DNA from: Sphagnum magellanicum
Taxonomy: Eukaryota; Streptophyta; Sphagnopsida; Sphagnales; Sphagnaceae
Length of the DNA: 64,000 nucleotides
NCBI GenBank assembly: GCA_021904315.1
Contig: CM038925.1
Span: 10,480,501-10,544,500 of the forward strand
Direction of reading: 5' to 3'
Position numbers and translations under genes: made by a program. This document shows positions 36,357 through 49,200 of this stretch, piece by piece. The notes under the pieces are model-generated. The model was not told where the DNA came from and searched no databases. It worked only from the letters and a program-made list of their open reading frames with translations. Numbering within the stretch: position 1 is the first letter of the stretch; every line of letters begins with the position of its first letter.

Positions 36357-39300
36357 TCAAGACTTATGCTTATTGGATGCAAGGCCTGTTTCGACCCGCC
36401 TGATCTCGAAAATGAGCATACGCCACATTTTCAGAACAAACATTTCAGCCTCATCATCAAGGATGGATTCTAACAGCTCCAGCATGCTTGCTGCAGGTAC
36501 ATGTTTGCGGGTATTACTCACTATAAAGTCCACTAGTGTCGTTTCCTCCTCTCCCAAAAACTCTGTAATTTTCTTTGAGATCCATGGTCGCATCTTCTCA
36601 TGAAGTTCGTGCTGTTGATCACCAAAATTCATCCTTGTCAGCATTCTTGCATCCAAGAAAGACCCAAGCATTTAACCCATGTTTGCAGCATTTCGAAAAC
36701 TGGTACCCTTGGAAGTTCATACAAGAATTTGGCCTATGACACACCAGTCTGGGAGCTGGTAAGCAATGTTCTAGTCACACTTGCAACAAATTAGGCACAA
36801 AACTATGTATGTCAGACCTCTGCTGAATAACAATACTTTGAATGCCAAGTCAATGATGGAGAAGGCTGATTACCTTGTCATAAATTAGCCAGTCAACGGG
36901 ATAGCCAAAAAGCTCCTCCTTGGTTTTTGGTATAGTATCAATAAGCTGCTTTGCATCAACTATTTTCTTGGCCCCAGAAGCCTTTGGTTCAGTCTCTGTG
37001 ACACGTTTTGCATCACGATTACGATCTTTTTCCTTGTCCCTGTCCTTGTCTCTTCGGGTTTTCTCTCTCTCTCCAGATTTCTCCCTTGATCTTCTAGACC
37101 TCTCTCTGTCACCATCAGCCTTAGCTGTGGGCATTAGTGCCAAACTTTTTACAAATTCTGTAGCAGCTGCCAAATTAGATGCAATCCCTCTTGAAGGAGG
37201 GACCACAGGCACTGAAGAGCTTGGAAGGGCCACCACTTGCATCTCCTCTGCTGAATAATCAATGGGAACTAATGGACGTATTTTGTTCAAATCAGGTGCC
37301 TCTTCTTCATCCTCATGGTTGAATACAGAGGGCACTGTTGCACGTCTCCCTGACCCCATCAACCCAAAACCGAGCTTTCGAGGTGCTGAGTTATTATTGT
37401 TGGGCTTTGGATCTATGTCCATAGCAGTTATCACTTCCTCATCCCTTGACTTGTGCACACCATTGCTGGCTATCACTTCTGAAATTCCACCAAGGTTCAT
37501 AAATCAGGTTAGCTTGAACATGCCTCCCAAAATAGAACAAATTCTTCCTAGGAGTATTAGGGCCATTCCAACAAGTCTGTCAAATACTGAGGAGACAAAT
37601 CTCTTGCCTGGAAGCAGACACTGCACACACAAACACTTCAGAAGAAATAAGTCAGAGCCTTACTCTGAGGGGGTTCTTCATCGGAGTCACTTCCAAACAT
37701 AGACATGGGCTCAAAAACAGTAACAGGGGCATTGTTACTGGGCTTCACAATAGAAATGGCTGCAGCCTCCTTTTCAGTGACCACATCATTAGTGTCATTG
37801 GCAACCAAAGCATGGTCAGGTGTAGGTTTCTGGCGTTTTGCAAGTTCTGCAAGTAGAACCTCCTCTTCTGCTTCACGGGCACGGTCTGCAGCATCATCCT
37901 CGCGTTCACGCTGGCGGCGTTTGCGTCTCTCCTCCTGCACACTCCCACCATGCCGGTGCTTGTGCCAGTCATCCTCATCACTCTCTTCTTCCTGCTCTTT
38001 AATTTCCCTCCGTCTATCTCTTTCACACTCTTTCTCCCTCTCTTTGTCATGCAATCGCTGCCGTTCCTTCTCCCTCTCCCTATTTTCCCACTCTCGCTCT
38101 CGTTCTTCATAAAGTCGCTCAGCTTCCCGCAACCTATTCTCACGTTCTCGATCTCGCCGGATGCGTTCTCTTTCCCGCTCCCGTTCATAACGCTCCAGCT
38201 CTCTTTCCTTCTCAACTTCTAGATCACGTTCTCTATCTCGGTCCCCACGCTTGCCTCGATCTGCAGAAATAACTTCTAGATCCACACTTGCTTGCTTCTG
38301 GTCACTTGCTGCATCATCATCATTCCTCACACTTGTTTCCTCTACAATGTCTGTGCAGGTGGAAAGTTCAGTCCAAATTAATTATTCTTGAATAGAATGG
38401 CTCAAAGCAATTTCAAAAGTTTGAAAACTTGAAAAATAAACTGAGGATGGTAGAAACATCTAACAATAACTACATAAGCCCAATTGGCAAATGAGCCATA
38501 ATATAGAGTAAAGGCAGGCTACATTTCAGCTCAGGAGAATTAAGTGGAACTTCCAAAAGCTGAGAGAAAAGCTTACCACCACTCTTTGCTCCATCACCAG
38601 CAGAACTGGCACCCCTTCCAATTGCTGAAACATCAGAAACTGATGCAATCTTAACTGCTGAATCTGAAACAGTTGGCAAAGGTGGAGGTGGGGGAAGTGG
38701 CCTACTTCTGGCTCTGCACATATACAAAAACAACAGAAGATGACATTATGAATACAGAAATTCCATAGCGTGGCAAACCCAGTTATCCATCTGTCAAATT
38801 GTCGCTTCATAAAACATAAAGAGCAAAAAAGATCAGGAGGTGACTAGACCCTGGGTCCAACTGTCAGATCGTATAATCTTGTAGATGCCTGATATTTGAA
38901 CCAACCAACCATTAGGGAGTGGCCCCAACATCCGTGTGACTTGTTGCCTCAAAGGTCAGACATGGACTATATGACAAAACAGACCCAAACAAACAAACAA
39001 ACAATTGGAACTTCAACTTGTAAGGCTGAAAAGGCTCTCTATGCACAAATCAATGAGATTCCAAAGAATTCTCCACAACAACATTTGGAAGTCAACATGA
39101 CACTGAATGCAATCATAACCTTATGAGGGTTGCAAACAAAGTGTTAGGCTCTTCATGCACATGCACATGCACAATTGACAAACAATACAGGTGACCATGA
39201 GCCCAGGTCAAGACTGGAAGATTAGAACAAGACAGAAATATAAGATGACATGAGTAAAGACCATCTCCAAAACAAGAAAAAATCTTCAATGTTGCCAAGA

Positions 39301-41598
39301 TACAGATTTCAAGTCCAATTTCAAAGCTACTTGCAGTGTTATGATATGCAGCACCTTTCAGCAAGCATGGCATTGAGTTTTTGAAAAGCATTGTCATCAA
39401 CTTCCTTGTCAGCCTCAGTGACAAGGCCAAATTTCTTGGCATCCACCTCTGGGCTAGAATTATCATCCTTGTCATCTATGGTAATGGCAGGTTTAATTGG
39501 CTCCACAACAGCATCTACACCAGGGGCCCTCTCCTCTTTGCGAATAGCAGCCTCCTCCTCCAATGCAAGTTTCTCACGCTCCTTCTTCTTTAGGACATAT
39601 CGCTCTAGATACTCACGTGTTGCTTGATTCACATTCAACTGCATCATCCCAAAATTACCAAAACAAAACCCCCCAATTATTGGTCAAGCAGCCTTGTATG
39701 GAAGTCTTCCAATATAATCAGCAATCATTAGAGGATTCTCCAGGAATGATAAAATCCAAATGAAAACCTGTTGAAGACAACTTATTCAGAGAAATCTCTA
39801 TCTCTACTATGATAGACAAGCACATACAAGCATGTCACACAAGCTTGATGGTGACTATCGAAAAACCAGAAATAGGCATATTAGCCAGAAGCAGACAAAA
39901 ATTCAACAGTCTGCATATGCTATAACTATACAAATAAGCCATACCACAAGATCTTGCCCTTCAAGTGAGAATTTGTTTATAAGTCGTAGGGCACGAAGAA
40001 CTCCTTCAGCTGATTCAAATTCACAGAACCCAAACCCTTTTGGAGAGCCAGTTGTGGGATCTTGTGCACGTTTCCAGCTCTTGATCTGTCCACATAGCTA
40101 CAGAAGAGATAGCCAGAAAAAGAGTGAGATTCAACAGCAAAACAGTCAGGATCATAGAATAAGGAGAACTGCAGCATGTATAGGACCAAAAAAGCATACA
40201 AAGTAGAAGCACTCACCTCAAGGATAGCTCTCAGAAACTCGTCTTCAATTGTGGGAGCAATCTTGCCAACATACACAGTTGTGTGAGGCTTCTCAGGAGG
40301 TGGAGCCAGCTGGCCCATACCCTTGCCTGCAAGATCAGAGAGGATCATGCCTGGGGGGGGTTTAAGCACGGGGGGCACAGGGCGCAAACCTGTTCCTGGT
40401 GGTCTTGGCAGCACAATTGGCACAGGGGCTGGTCCTGGTGTTGGCCGTGGTGGATAAACTGGAGGTCGCACCTGAGCTGTGTATGGTGGTGCTGAATACC
40501 GTGGCAATCCTGCAGGAGCAACACCAAGAACTGGACAAGCTCTGTATCAGTACATAAGATCACCCACATTCAACAAAAGATTTTGATTTCCACCTCCGCA
40601 GTCTTTGCAAAAATTCAAGGGCAAAGGTGCAATGAGCTGCAAACTTACCTGGTGTTGTTGAGCTTCAACTGGCATTGACAAAAGACAGTCCGGGAATGCT
40701 ATTACTCCTGACAGGGTCAAAAAGGTACTCTGTTGCCATTCCCTTCCTAACAAGATCTTACCTCCAGAGGTTTCTTTGCACCAGGGAGTCTTATGGCAAA
40801 ATGGCATGCACCAATAATCAGCAAGATTGACCTTGCTTCCAGATAAACAAGAGCCAACTGTATTTCGCAGTTTAGGGAATGCCAAAAAACTTACTGGCCT
40901 TTAGAGGCACGGATATAAAAATCACACACAGGCTGTGTGTGCAATGTTTTGACCTACTAAAATGGGGGAAACAAACATGTAACCCTACTACATGCAGTAG
41001 TTCATGCCGCTCCCAGTCTGAACAGAAAGTGCAGGGGAATGACAAGAGACGCAGAGATGGTAGACAACAGACATGAGTGCTGTTGTAACTGTTTGATTGA
41101 GGGGATTTAAGCATACCACAATAGGACGATGGAGGCTCTTTACCCGGGGCGCCCTTTCCATATCACCATGACAACTCGAATGCACTGCCGTGGGAGAAAA
41201 CAGCCTGTCACCCTCTTGCACACATGCATGCGCTTCTCTCTTTTCTATTTCCTCTATCTCTCTCGTCGTCACTATACCCTCACAGCACTCCAATCAAGTA
41301 TATTCAACTAATGCAAACATTCTTGTTACCCACCTCCAGGAGGCATCATCGCCGGTGCCGCCGGTGGCCCTGCTGTTGGTACATATCCCGTCGGCCCCGG
41401 CGCAAAACCCCGCTGCTGCTGCTGCTGCTGCTGTGGGGGCGGCAATGGTTGCTGCTGCTTCGGCGGCATCCCATACCCTGGCCCGGAAGAAGGCGGCCTC
41501 ATCATCGGTTGCGGCGGTGCTGTTCCCGCTGCTGGTACCACCGCTCCTTGCGCTCCTCCTCCTCCTACTCCTACGCCTCCTCCGTACGCAGGATTCAT
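36357..41598 (-). CDS. RBM25: RBM25-type splicing factor (RRM + RED-rich + PWI)
   Basis: Eight exons on the minus strand give about 892 aa: 41598-41334, 40509-40217, 40097-39945, 39638-39355, 38713-38577, 38350-37664, 37478-36874 and 36611-36357. All junctions are GT-AG with consistent phases. The start is the ATG at 41598, since an upstream TTG is not needed. Residues 1-160 are Gly/Pro/Gln-rich. An RRM covers about 165-240, with RNP2 VYVGKI (167-172) and RNP1 KGFGFCEF (206-213). An Arg/Glu/Asp-rich region covers about 395-545. A PWI domain lies at about 785-880 with the MRPWISKKI motif. Length and domain order match Arabidopsis RBM25 (about 899 aa), a U1 snRNP-associated nuclear factor that modulates 5' splice-site choice and, in Arabidopsis, ABA-responsive splicing. 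Exon 2 has two in-frame acceptors 21 nt apart (40509 or 40530), which would add seven residues. The gene is well conserved and looks functional. Confidence 0.95.
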
Positions 41599-41900
41599 CC
41601 TCTCCTTCAAAACGCCACAAAACCTAGATCATCAAACCCTAAGTTGCTAGGAGCGCATCTGTGCACACAACCGCGACCAACACAGAGCCCTAGTTTTGAT
41701 CAAACTTTTTAGAAATTTCGAAACTACGCTGTGGCATGTCGAGGGAGAAAAAACTCGTGCTCATGTCCGTCGGAGCGAGCTTGAGATTTCGAGCAAAAAC
41801 GAATAAAAACAAAATCGCACGGGGTTAGTAGGAGCGGAAGAGAGTGGAGTGAGTTTTGGAGGGCGGGTGGAATGGAGAGACTCGAGACCCGAGACCCGTT
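41599..41900 (-). promoter_or_regulatory. 5' UTR and proximal promoter of RBM25
   Basis: The sequence upstream of the RBM25 start is markedly GC-richer than the flanking intergenic DNA and non-coding. A transcription start is likely in this interval but cannot be fixed. Confidence 0.4.
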
Positions 41901-44700
41901 GCCAGGTGCTGCTGTGCAGTCGCCACTAGGTACATTCTACATACCCTAGCTGCCGCGGATGCCGGACCATATTCATCCATACACTCTTGGATGATAATCG
42001 GGCTTCAGTTAATGTGTCTTAGGTCAACCAAGCCGTAGCCTAACGAAGAAAAAAGAAAAACTAGTAGGCTTCCTGGTGGAACCCAGGGGGTTGGTGATCA
42101 TCCACAAGAGCATTTAGCCAAATTTGGCTACAGGTCATAGAGAAAAGTCTAAATATTTTTTGGGGGATGCCCCCTATATTCTGGTGACATTCTAAAAGCT
42201 ATGGTCTAAATATGGCGATTTCCTGTATTTTTCTTGAAATATGGCGACTTTTTGCCAATTTTCCAAAAATTCCTTCTGTAGGATTTGCACCGACTTTTTT
42301 CTGTAGCCAAGTGAATAAATTTCGGGCCAAAAAAAAGAAAAACTATTCATGGAACCATGGAACAGGCAAGTGGCTGCCCATAATGCTGAGTAAGCCACCC
42401 TTGGAGAGCCCATTAGGGCAAGATGGGCTATAGGGTAATGCCCGCACAGCAGAGCGTTCTCAAAGTAATCACCCGGCTGAGGTGGAGTCGAGAGGTGCTT
42501 AACTATGGAACACCCCAATTTGAGGGCATTACCGAGTTTACAAACCCAAGTGAGAATTATTATTTTCTTTTGTCACTTGATACCCAGTGAGGAAAAATAT
42601 GCATAAAACTAGAACAGGCATTTATTTCATTTTTTGAAGCTCTAGGCTTGTTTAGATGAAATATTATGCTCTGTAACATTACCAGCAAATATACTAGAAA
42701 TTTTGGCATAGGTCTTCACCAAACATGAACTTCGTATGAGAAGTTGGCTGGGCATTAAATTTACTAAAGCTCATGGACAAGTTGGCTGGGCATTAAATTT
42801 ACTAAAACTCATGGACAAGTTGGCTGGGCATTAAATTTACTAAAGCTTGTGGACAAGTTGACTGGGTGTTAAATTTACTAAAAGCTCATGGACAAGTTGG
42901 CATGGGGTCACCTTGTTACATTTTTTTTGTGAACCTTCTTCTTTTTCTACCTACAAAGAAAGGCATCCTAGTGAGGACCCTGCCACAAGCTTTGGGTACC
43001 TTGAATCCCCCTAAGAGTCTGAAGATGTTAAATAGAGCAAAGGGTGTGTAAAGACCTGGTACATTAGAGTTATGGGTAAAGTCATTGCCCTGTTGGGCCT
43101 GAGTTGCACCCGTCATTTGATGCTTCATCCCCTCCTGGCTGTTGTTCCGCAAAGTCATGAAATTTTATTAAATAAGAGTATGAAATACTGAGACTCAAGG
43201 TTAAATGCACCAGGCTCGAGAACATTTATAATTACAGTACACATAGCAGCAGGAGTGATTGGTTGAAGGAGTTCAGGAAAAGAAAGTGTAATTGGAGGGC
43301 ATGGTAGCCAGTATCTGCTGTTCTGGGGTGTTTAAAAAAATGGAATGCTCGCGTTCTGTTATTGAAACACCTCTCTTTTCTTGTTTTTTTTTTCTCATGA
43401 TACTCAGGTCGTACCACCAAGTATCACAGAAAAAATAATTTTTTTTTTGAAGCAAGACGGCACTGGTACTCCTTGCAAATAATCTTGATGCATTAGTTAT
43501 TTCTGAGACTATTCACAATAATCAGCACCTCCCCAAGCCAGTTATTGGACTTAGTTGATTGTCTGGGGGAGCATAGAGCATATCTTTATGGGACATATCA
43601 GAGGGTAAGTTATGAGGATTAGCCAACCAGTAAGAAGGAAAGTGCAAAAGCCTGTTATGGAGGCTCTAAAATGCCACAAGGCAACAAAATATATGACATA
43701 TTTGGGGAGCTATTATCCAGTGGGGTGCTGCCACGTTATAGAGTAGCTCCTTCTAATTGATTAGGGTTGTTTTGGTTGTACTTGAGGGTGTACAACACGA
43801 ACAAGTTTAGGACCAAAACTATGTATGAATATCACATAGTTATGAAATCTATGTTCTTGGTTGTAAAATTATCTTCTCACTTTTCTATTGGTTATGCAAG
43901 CCTCACCATTCTCTTACCATGAACTACACACAAATAACACCAAAATTATTCAAAATCAAAAACCTTTCAAAATCAAAACTTCAATTCTCATAAACTTTGT
44001 ATTCATATCATATCTTTGTACAAATGAAGGTGTTTTTCAAAGTCACAAACACCTCCTTATATACTAACCAAAAGGAAACTAATCAAGAAACTTCCTAAAA
44101 CTTATCCACCATATGGTTCCCCAAATAATCAAAAGGAAACAAAATCACATGATTCTCAATGTGATTCCACAATTAATCACATGGTGCACATGACATAAGT
44201 CAATGCACCATGACCAAATTATGGAATCATACACCCAACTTACCCCATTAAATAATTACTTAAGTAATTGTGTAATCAAGTTACACATCAAGTTACAGGG
44301 GCACTAAAAGTTGTTTATTTATTCCCACTAAAGGCACTGGAAATGAATGATTTTGGATGGGGCCATAAAAGAATAATGGACTACCGTTAGATCTACCTAC
44401 TGGAAACGAGTTTAATGGAAAATATAAGTTGGTGTCAAGGAAAATAAGATTTCCAGGAAATGCTCTATGGAAATGAGAGGTTTTTGGTTGCATTCCTATT
44501 ATAGGTGACTCGCGTGTTTCTTTTCTTCATCTTCTCTTTATGGTGATTTTAAGCTTATTACTCTCTCTTTTCTTGATGTTCCTTACAAACTGTTGGAGCA
44601 ACATGGAAGGTCACATTCTTGTAGTTGATTCTAATGGTGGTAGTTTGAACATAGATCTTCAATCACAAGCACCATCACCTTCTTACAATTAAAATTTTGC
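41901..44700. other. Intergenic
   Basis: No gene was recognised. It holds the perfect palindrome AGCCAAATTTGGCT near 42116, a 38-bp tandem array at 42741-42905 and otherwise AT-rich sequence. The stretch 42.1-42.5 kb is GC-richer and may be an old insertion, but I could not match its ends. Confidence 0.45.
42741..42905. repeat. 38-bp tandem repeat, about 4.3 copies
   Basis: AAGTTGGCTGGGCATTAAAT starts at 42741, 42779 and 42817, with diverged copies at 42855 and 42894 (spacings 38, 38, 38, 39). Each unit continues TTACTAAA and CTCATGGAC. Confidence 0.92.
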
Positions 44701-44739
44701 TACTAGTGTAACATTTTCACCTTTGTCTTGGATGTTTCA

Positions 44740-45590
44740 TGCAACTTAGTCATCTCATGAGCCTTCTACAACCAAGAAATGTTCCTCATTTCCCACCACA
44801 AACTACCCCATTACTACCACAACCATCTATTTTGAAGAAAAAAATAGTAGCAAAAAAGAAGGAAACATTAGAAACATTAGATGTAGAGAAAAAAAAAACT
44901 CAAAATAGGAAATCTAACAACTTATGGAAGGAGCATTAGATGATTCATTTTATCACATTGTAAGGTGAGATGCAAAATGTCTTATTCAATCCATCAAAAA
45001 AAGGTAAATGCTAAATTTCCTCACAAAAAGTTTGTATTCTTTGACTCTTTTTTGAAACCCTGTTGAAGGTGATAAATAAGGTTGAAACATTAGAATTCTA
45101 CATTTTGAATTTCTTTTCAAATGCTTGTAGAAATTTTTGTTTTGTTTGTTTTTTGAAACCTTAATGAAGATAATAAATAAAATTGAAACCCAAAATTTGT
45201 TTGTAAGAATAGACAATTTGGTCATGTTTTCATGTTTGTTTGGTGGTTATTTGTCTTGATTTCAACAAAGACTCAATAGGTTGTCCAAAGAAATGGGCAA
45301 ACATTTACAATGATTACAAGGAAAATAAAACATATAATATGAAATTAAGTATAATAGATTTGATAAATGTAGGTGGTATGATTTGGTAGACTAATACATG
45401 CATGATAAAGGAAATGTGATGTGTTATGCTCATGGTAGTGCATAAGATATTGGAACTCAAGATGAAAGTTGTGGAGATTGGTGAAAGTAGTAGTGGAGAA
45501 AGTAAGCAAAACTTGAAAAGAAGAAAAAAATTGAATATTTCTGTAAATGATGCTTGGAAGAAGTTAGAAAAAGTGGTAAAAAATGACAAC
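44740..45590 (+). pseudogene. Decayed SANT/Myb-like protein of a PIF/Harbinger element
   Basis: Broken plus-strand frames show a Lys-rich start (about 44830-44935), EMQNVLFNPSKKG (near 44970), CPKKWANIYNDYKENKTYN (about 45283-45340) and a basic, Lys/Arg-rich tail ending KKLEKVVKNDN (near 45590). The CxxKWxNLxxDYKxxxDYN pattern is that of the Myb/SANT-like ORF that accompanies PIF/Harbinger transposases. Two AT-rich direct copies of about 100 bp (near 45050 and 45150) interrupt it. The adjacent transposase remnant supports this reading. Confidence 0.55.
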
Positions 45591-45959
45591 TAACCTAAAG
45601 ACCACAAAAGACATCAAAATTTCTTTATTAATGTCAATGCAAGAAATAATGAAAACATTAGTTGAGAATCTCTAGAGCTTCACTCACTATCATTTAGTCT
45701 TTCATGATGAGGAATGTTTTAGCCATGAACTTCTTTTTTTTGTATCCACAAGGACTTGGAAATGTTATTTCATCTTTTTGCTTATCTTTTAACATTTTTT
45801 CCATTGGATTGCAAAACGGTTTCATAATGTGATGTAACATTTTGTTTAACTTTTTTGAAGTCATTTTGTGCATTAATTTTAGCCCCTGTAAGCTATGTAA
45901 TGAATTTTTAGCAATGACATTTGACTTTCCAGATTGTCCTAAATGAAAAGCATACATAG

Positions 45960-46900
45960 TTTCAAAACCTTTGCTTGTGTTTCAACTATTCCTCATCCAA
46001 AGTGTCAATATGTAAAATGAAAATATTGTGTAAAATAATGCATGCACCTACAATATTTGTATTGTTCGAAGGTGCACATCTAACCTTTTGAATAGTATTC
46101 TCCAATGTCCTTTGAGTAAACCAAAGCTCTTTTCTATGCACATTTGAATGTTAATTTGTATGTAATTTTAATATATATATATTTTTTGAAAGCCCATCTT
46201 TATGACCTTCGAATGGTGGAAACATCCATGGGCATGGAAAATATGTTGCATCTCCAACTAGTGCATATGGTGCTAATTTCCTTGATTCACAAAATTATCT
46301 TATTGTTGTATGGCCCCACAAATTACTATCATGCATTGATCTAGCCCAACTTATGTCATAATCCTAGAAGATACATTTTCTTATTACAACACCTTGAAGC
46401 AAAACAAAATGGAATCCCTTGCGGTTATAATATGTCAATATCATGTTTCATTGAAACTATGATAAAAATAGGTGATCCATCCATTGCCCCAACAACAAAT
46501 GGGGTGCCATGTAACCCTTCAAAGTATTATGCAATTTTTTTCATCATTATATATGTTTGAAGGCCACTTCACATATTTTTCTTAAACACTTATTGACATC
46601 ATCTGAAAATTCTTTGACAATTGATTAACTTATAAATAGACCAACACCATACAAATTAGTTATTGAGACCATGTTATTTCATGTAGCAAGTCTAGAGATA
46701 AAAATAGCTACTTGTGTTTTAAGACAAATAACATTTTTCATCCTTGTATCTATCTTTTGCATGAAAGGTGCAATAATGGAACATATATAATTGAAAGTTT
46801 CTCTACTCATTCTTGGAATCACAATACTTGAAAGAACCTAACAAGGTGCAAGGAGTGAAACTTTGTACCCTATCATGTGCCCATAATGTTCAAAGTAGGT
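45960..46900 (-). pseudogene. Decayed PIF/Harbinger transposase (DDE_Tnp_4)
   Basis: Minus-strand blocks appear in the family order: MSRETFNYICSIIAPFM (near 46800) and VAIFISRLAT, then GTPFVVGAMDGSP (first Asp near 46480), a KGFHF/LLQGVV-like block, SMHDSNLWG (near 46330), VGDATYFPCPWMFPPF (second Asp near 46250), a decayed SFGLLKGHW-like block (near 46120) and VGACIILHNIF (near 46030). Frameshifts and stops are frequent, so no functional enzyme is made. With the SANT-like remnant on the other strand it marks one dead element of at least 2.2 kb. Confidence 0.75.
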
Positions 46901-47381
46901 ATCTTCGTATATGTTCTACAACATGATAAACTAAAAATGTGACATTCTTTGTTGATGAAGTAGAAACTAACAACGTTGTGCAAAAGAAATGGATTCACAA
47001 ATGACCTACAAAAAGATTTGATAAATAAGACATGTTAATAAAACTTGCTTACATCTATCCATCACTAGATGTGTGAAGAATACAAAACACATGAAATGTC
47101 CAAGTTTGTAAAAGCCCACCAAAAGACATGTCTTTTTATGGTTATTTCTCAAAAGTGAAGGAATGGTCAACATTATTGAAAGGAAAGAATTTAAGAAAAA
47201 GTGAATGACAATTTTTTGCCTTTAGTGTGGTAGGCATTGGATTACCACTTCTCAACCTGCCTTACTACTATTTCTTTTTTACCTAGATAAAGAATGTTAA
47301 TTCATTGGTATCCTTTGCTTCTACTATGGTATGCCTCTAAAGGGGCGAAAACCAAACATGGAAAAAAAGACATGCTAATAC
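46901..47381. other. Intergenic between Harbinger remnant and CACTA-like element
   Basis: AT-rich sequence with no gene. It may contain the lost end of the Harbinger element, but no TIR was found. Confidence 0.4.
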
Positions 47382-47689
47382 CATTAGTAGAAATCTTGTC
47401 ATTTGTAATTGGTCATTATGCAACTATGTGCAATTAGATGTCGTTTATAATTAGAATAGTTGTGCTTGCAACTATAAAATTGGAACTATATAATTTTTGG
47501 GTCATATGGTTATGTGTGCCACTAACATGCAACTAGTAGTGTACAAAATGGACACATGTCAAAAAATTATGGCTTAAGTTCATACATACCTACGTTAATA
47601 CACTCAACATATGTATTTAAGCTATGTATAATATTTTTATACCTTTAGTACTAAGGTTAAACCATGTTAATTAATGTTGCTCAAGGAAA

Positions 47690-48510
47690 AACATTGGTTA
47701 AACCTAAGTTAAATTCACATTAATGAAGGTTAAACCTATGTTAAACCTTTGTTAAACTAACTATAGTTAGATTGACTTTGGTTAAATTAATCATAACTAA
47801 ATTAATTTTGATTAAACTAAGCATGGCTAAATTAACTTTGGTTAAACTAACCATGATTTAAATAATTTTAATATAACTAACCATGGCTAAACTAACATTG
47901 GTTAAATTAAGCATGGCTAAACTAACATTGATTAAATTAATATTATAACTAAACAAACTATGGCTAAACTAAAATTAGCTAAACTAACATTGGCTAAATT
48001 AATTAAGGCTAACCTAACATTAATTAAATTAACTTTGGTTAAATTAACCATGGCTAAAATATTTTAGCTAAATTAACCATGGCTAAAGTATTTTGGCTAA
48101 ATTAACCGTTGTTAAACTAACTTTGGCTAAATTAACTTTGGTTAAATTAACAATGACTAAATTAACTTTTGTTATACTAATTGTGATTAAACTAACTTTG
48201 GTTAATTTAACCATTTTAAAATTAACTTTGGCTAATTTAATCATGGCTAAACTACCTATGACTAAATTAACCATGGCTAAACTAACGTGGCTAAATTAAT
48301 TAATTTATATAACCTTTTAATTAATTTAACCATGTTTTATCGAACCAAAATAAATTTAGCCATTTTAATTTAAACTTCTAAATATTGTAGCCAAAATTAG
48401 TTTATCCATCATGAATTTAGCCTTTTAATTAGTTTACCCATCATTGATTTAATTAAAATTCGTTTAACCATGGTTAATTTAATTCAAGTTAATTTAGCTA
48501 TTATTAATTT
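47690..48510. repeat. TTAACC/GGCTAAA low-complexity satellite with an inverted arm
   Basis: Dozens of diverged short units such as GGCTAAATTAACCATGGCTA, GGTTAAACTAACTTTGG and the palindrome GGTTAAATTAACC run from about 47690 to 48300. From about 48345 to 48510 the same motif appears in reverse orientation (TTAATTTAGCC, ATGGTTAATTTAATT), so the whole could fold back. Frames over it read as Leu/Thr/Val/Lys repeats and are not genes. Confidence 0.85.
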
Positions 48511-49200
48511 AGCCAAAGTAATTTTATTATAATATTATTAATCATTATACCTAATCATATATAATTATTAAAATAATAATAATTATACTTATAAAATTAC
48601 TAATATTATTACTTATTAATGAAAATTATTAATAATAATATCATATTATTCTTCAACAAATATTATTTTAATTTTATTATAATATTTAAAACCATGGTAG
48701 TATATTTGTGGTTAGTAGGTTACATTAATTAGCTTAAAATTACTTATTATTAATTATTAATAATTTATTTGAATTAATATGAATATTGAATATTACATAT
48801 TTTTAATATCATTATTATCATCATTCATTTTTAGTATTTTATTATTATTCTTCATTAACTAGAATTTTAATTTTAACTATATTATTAATTATAATAATAT
48901 ATTTATGGCTAATAGGCTACATTAGTTTTCTTATAAATACCTTAACTTAGGGTAGCTATTGATGTAAATTAACTATGAACTTAAATTAGATGATAATATG
49001 TAATATTGTTGATTATTAACTATTAATTATTATAGGTAATCATAGCCATAAATATATTATTATGGTTATTTTTACTAATATTAATATTTATTAACTAATT
49101 AATATTAGTACCATAATATTATATTATTATTTACCTATTAATTTTTATTACTTAATATAATATAATTAATTTAACTAATAGGTAAAGTAGGTTAGTATGG
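48511..49200. other. Extreme AT-rich tract
   Basis: Composed almost entirely of ATTA/TAAT/TTATTA words. No gene. It forms the centre of the CACTA-like element. Confidence 0.8.

Noticed and set aside
37920..38222. Plus-strand frames opposite the RBM25 Arg/Glu-rich exon
   Set aside because: They are antisense shadows of repetitive codons for Arg and Glu.
41326..41610. RBM25 start at 41610
   Set aside because: That codon is TTG; the ATG lies four codons downstream at 41598.
48083..48299. Long frames on both strands over the satellite (Leu/Thr/Val/Lys repeats)
   Set aside because: Both strands read as short peptide repeats purely because the DNA is a short-unit satellite.
47690..48510. TTAACC-rich repeats as an interstitial telomere
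   Set aside because: The units are not the TTTAGGG plant telomere repeat; spacing is irregular and they lie inside CACTA-like ends.
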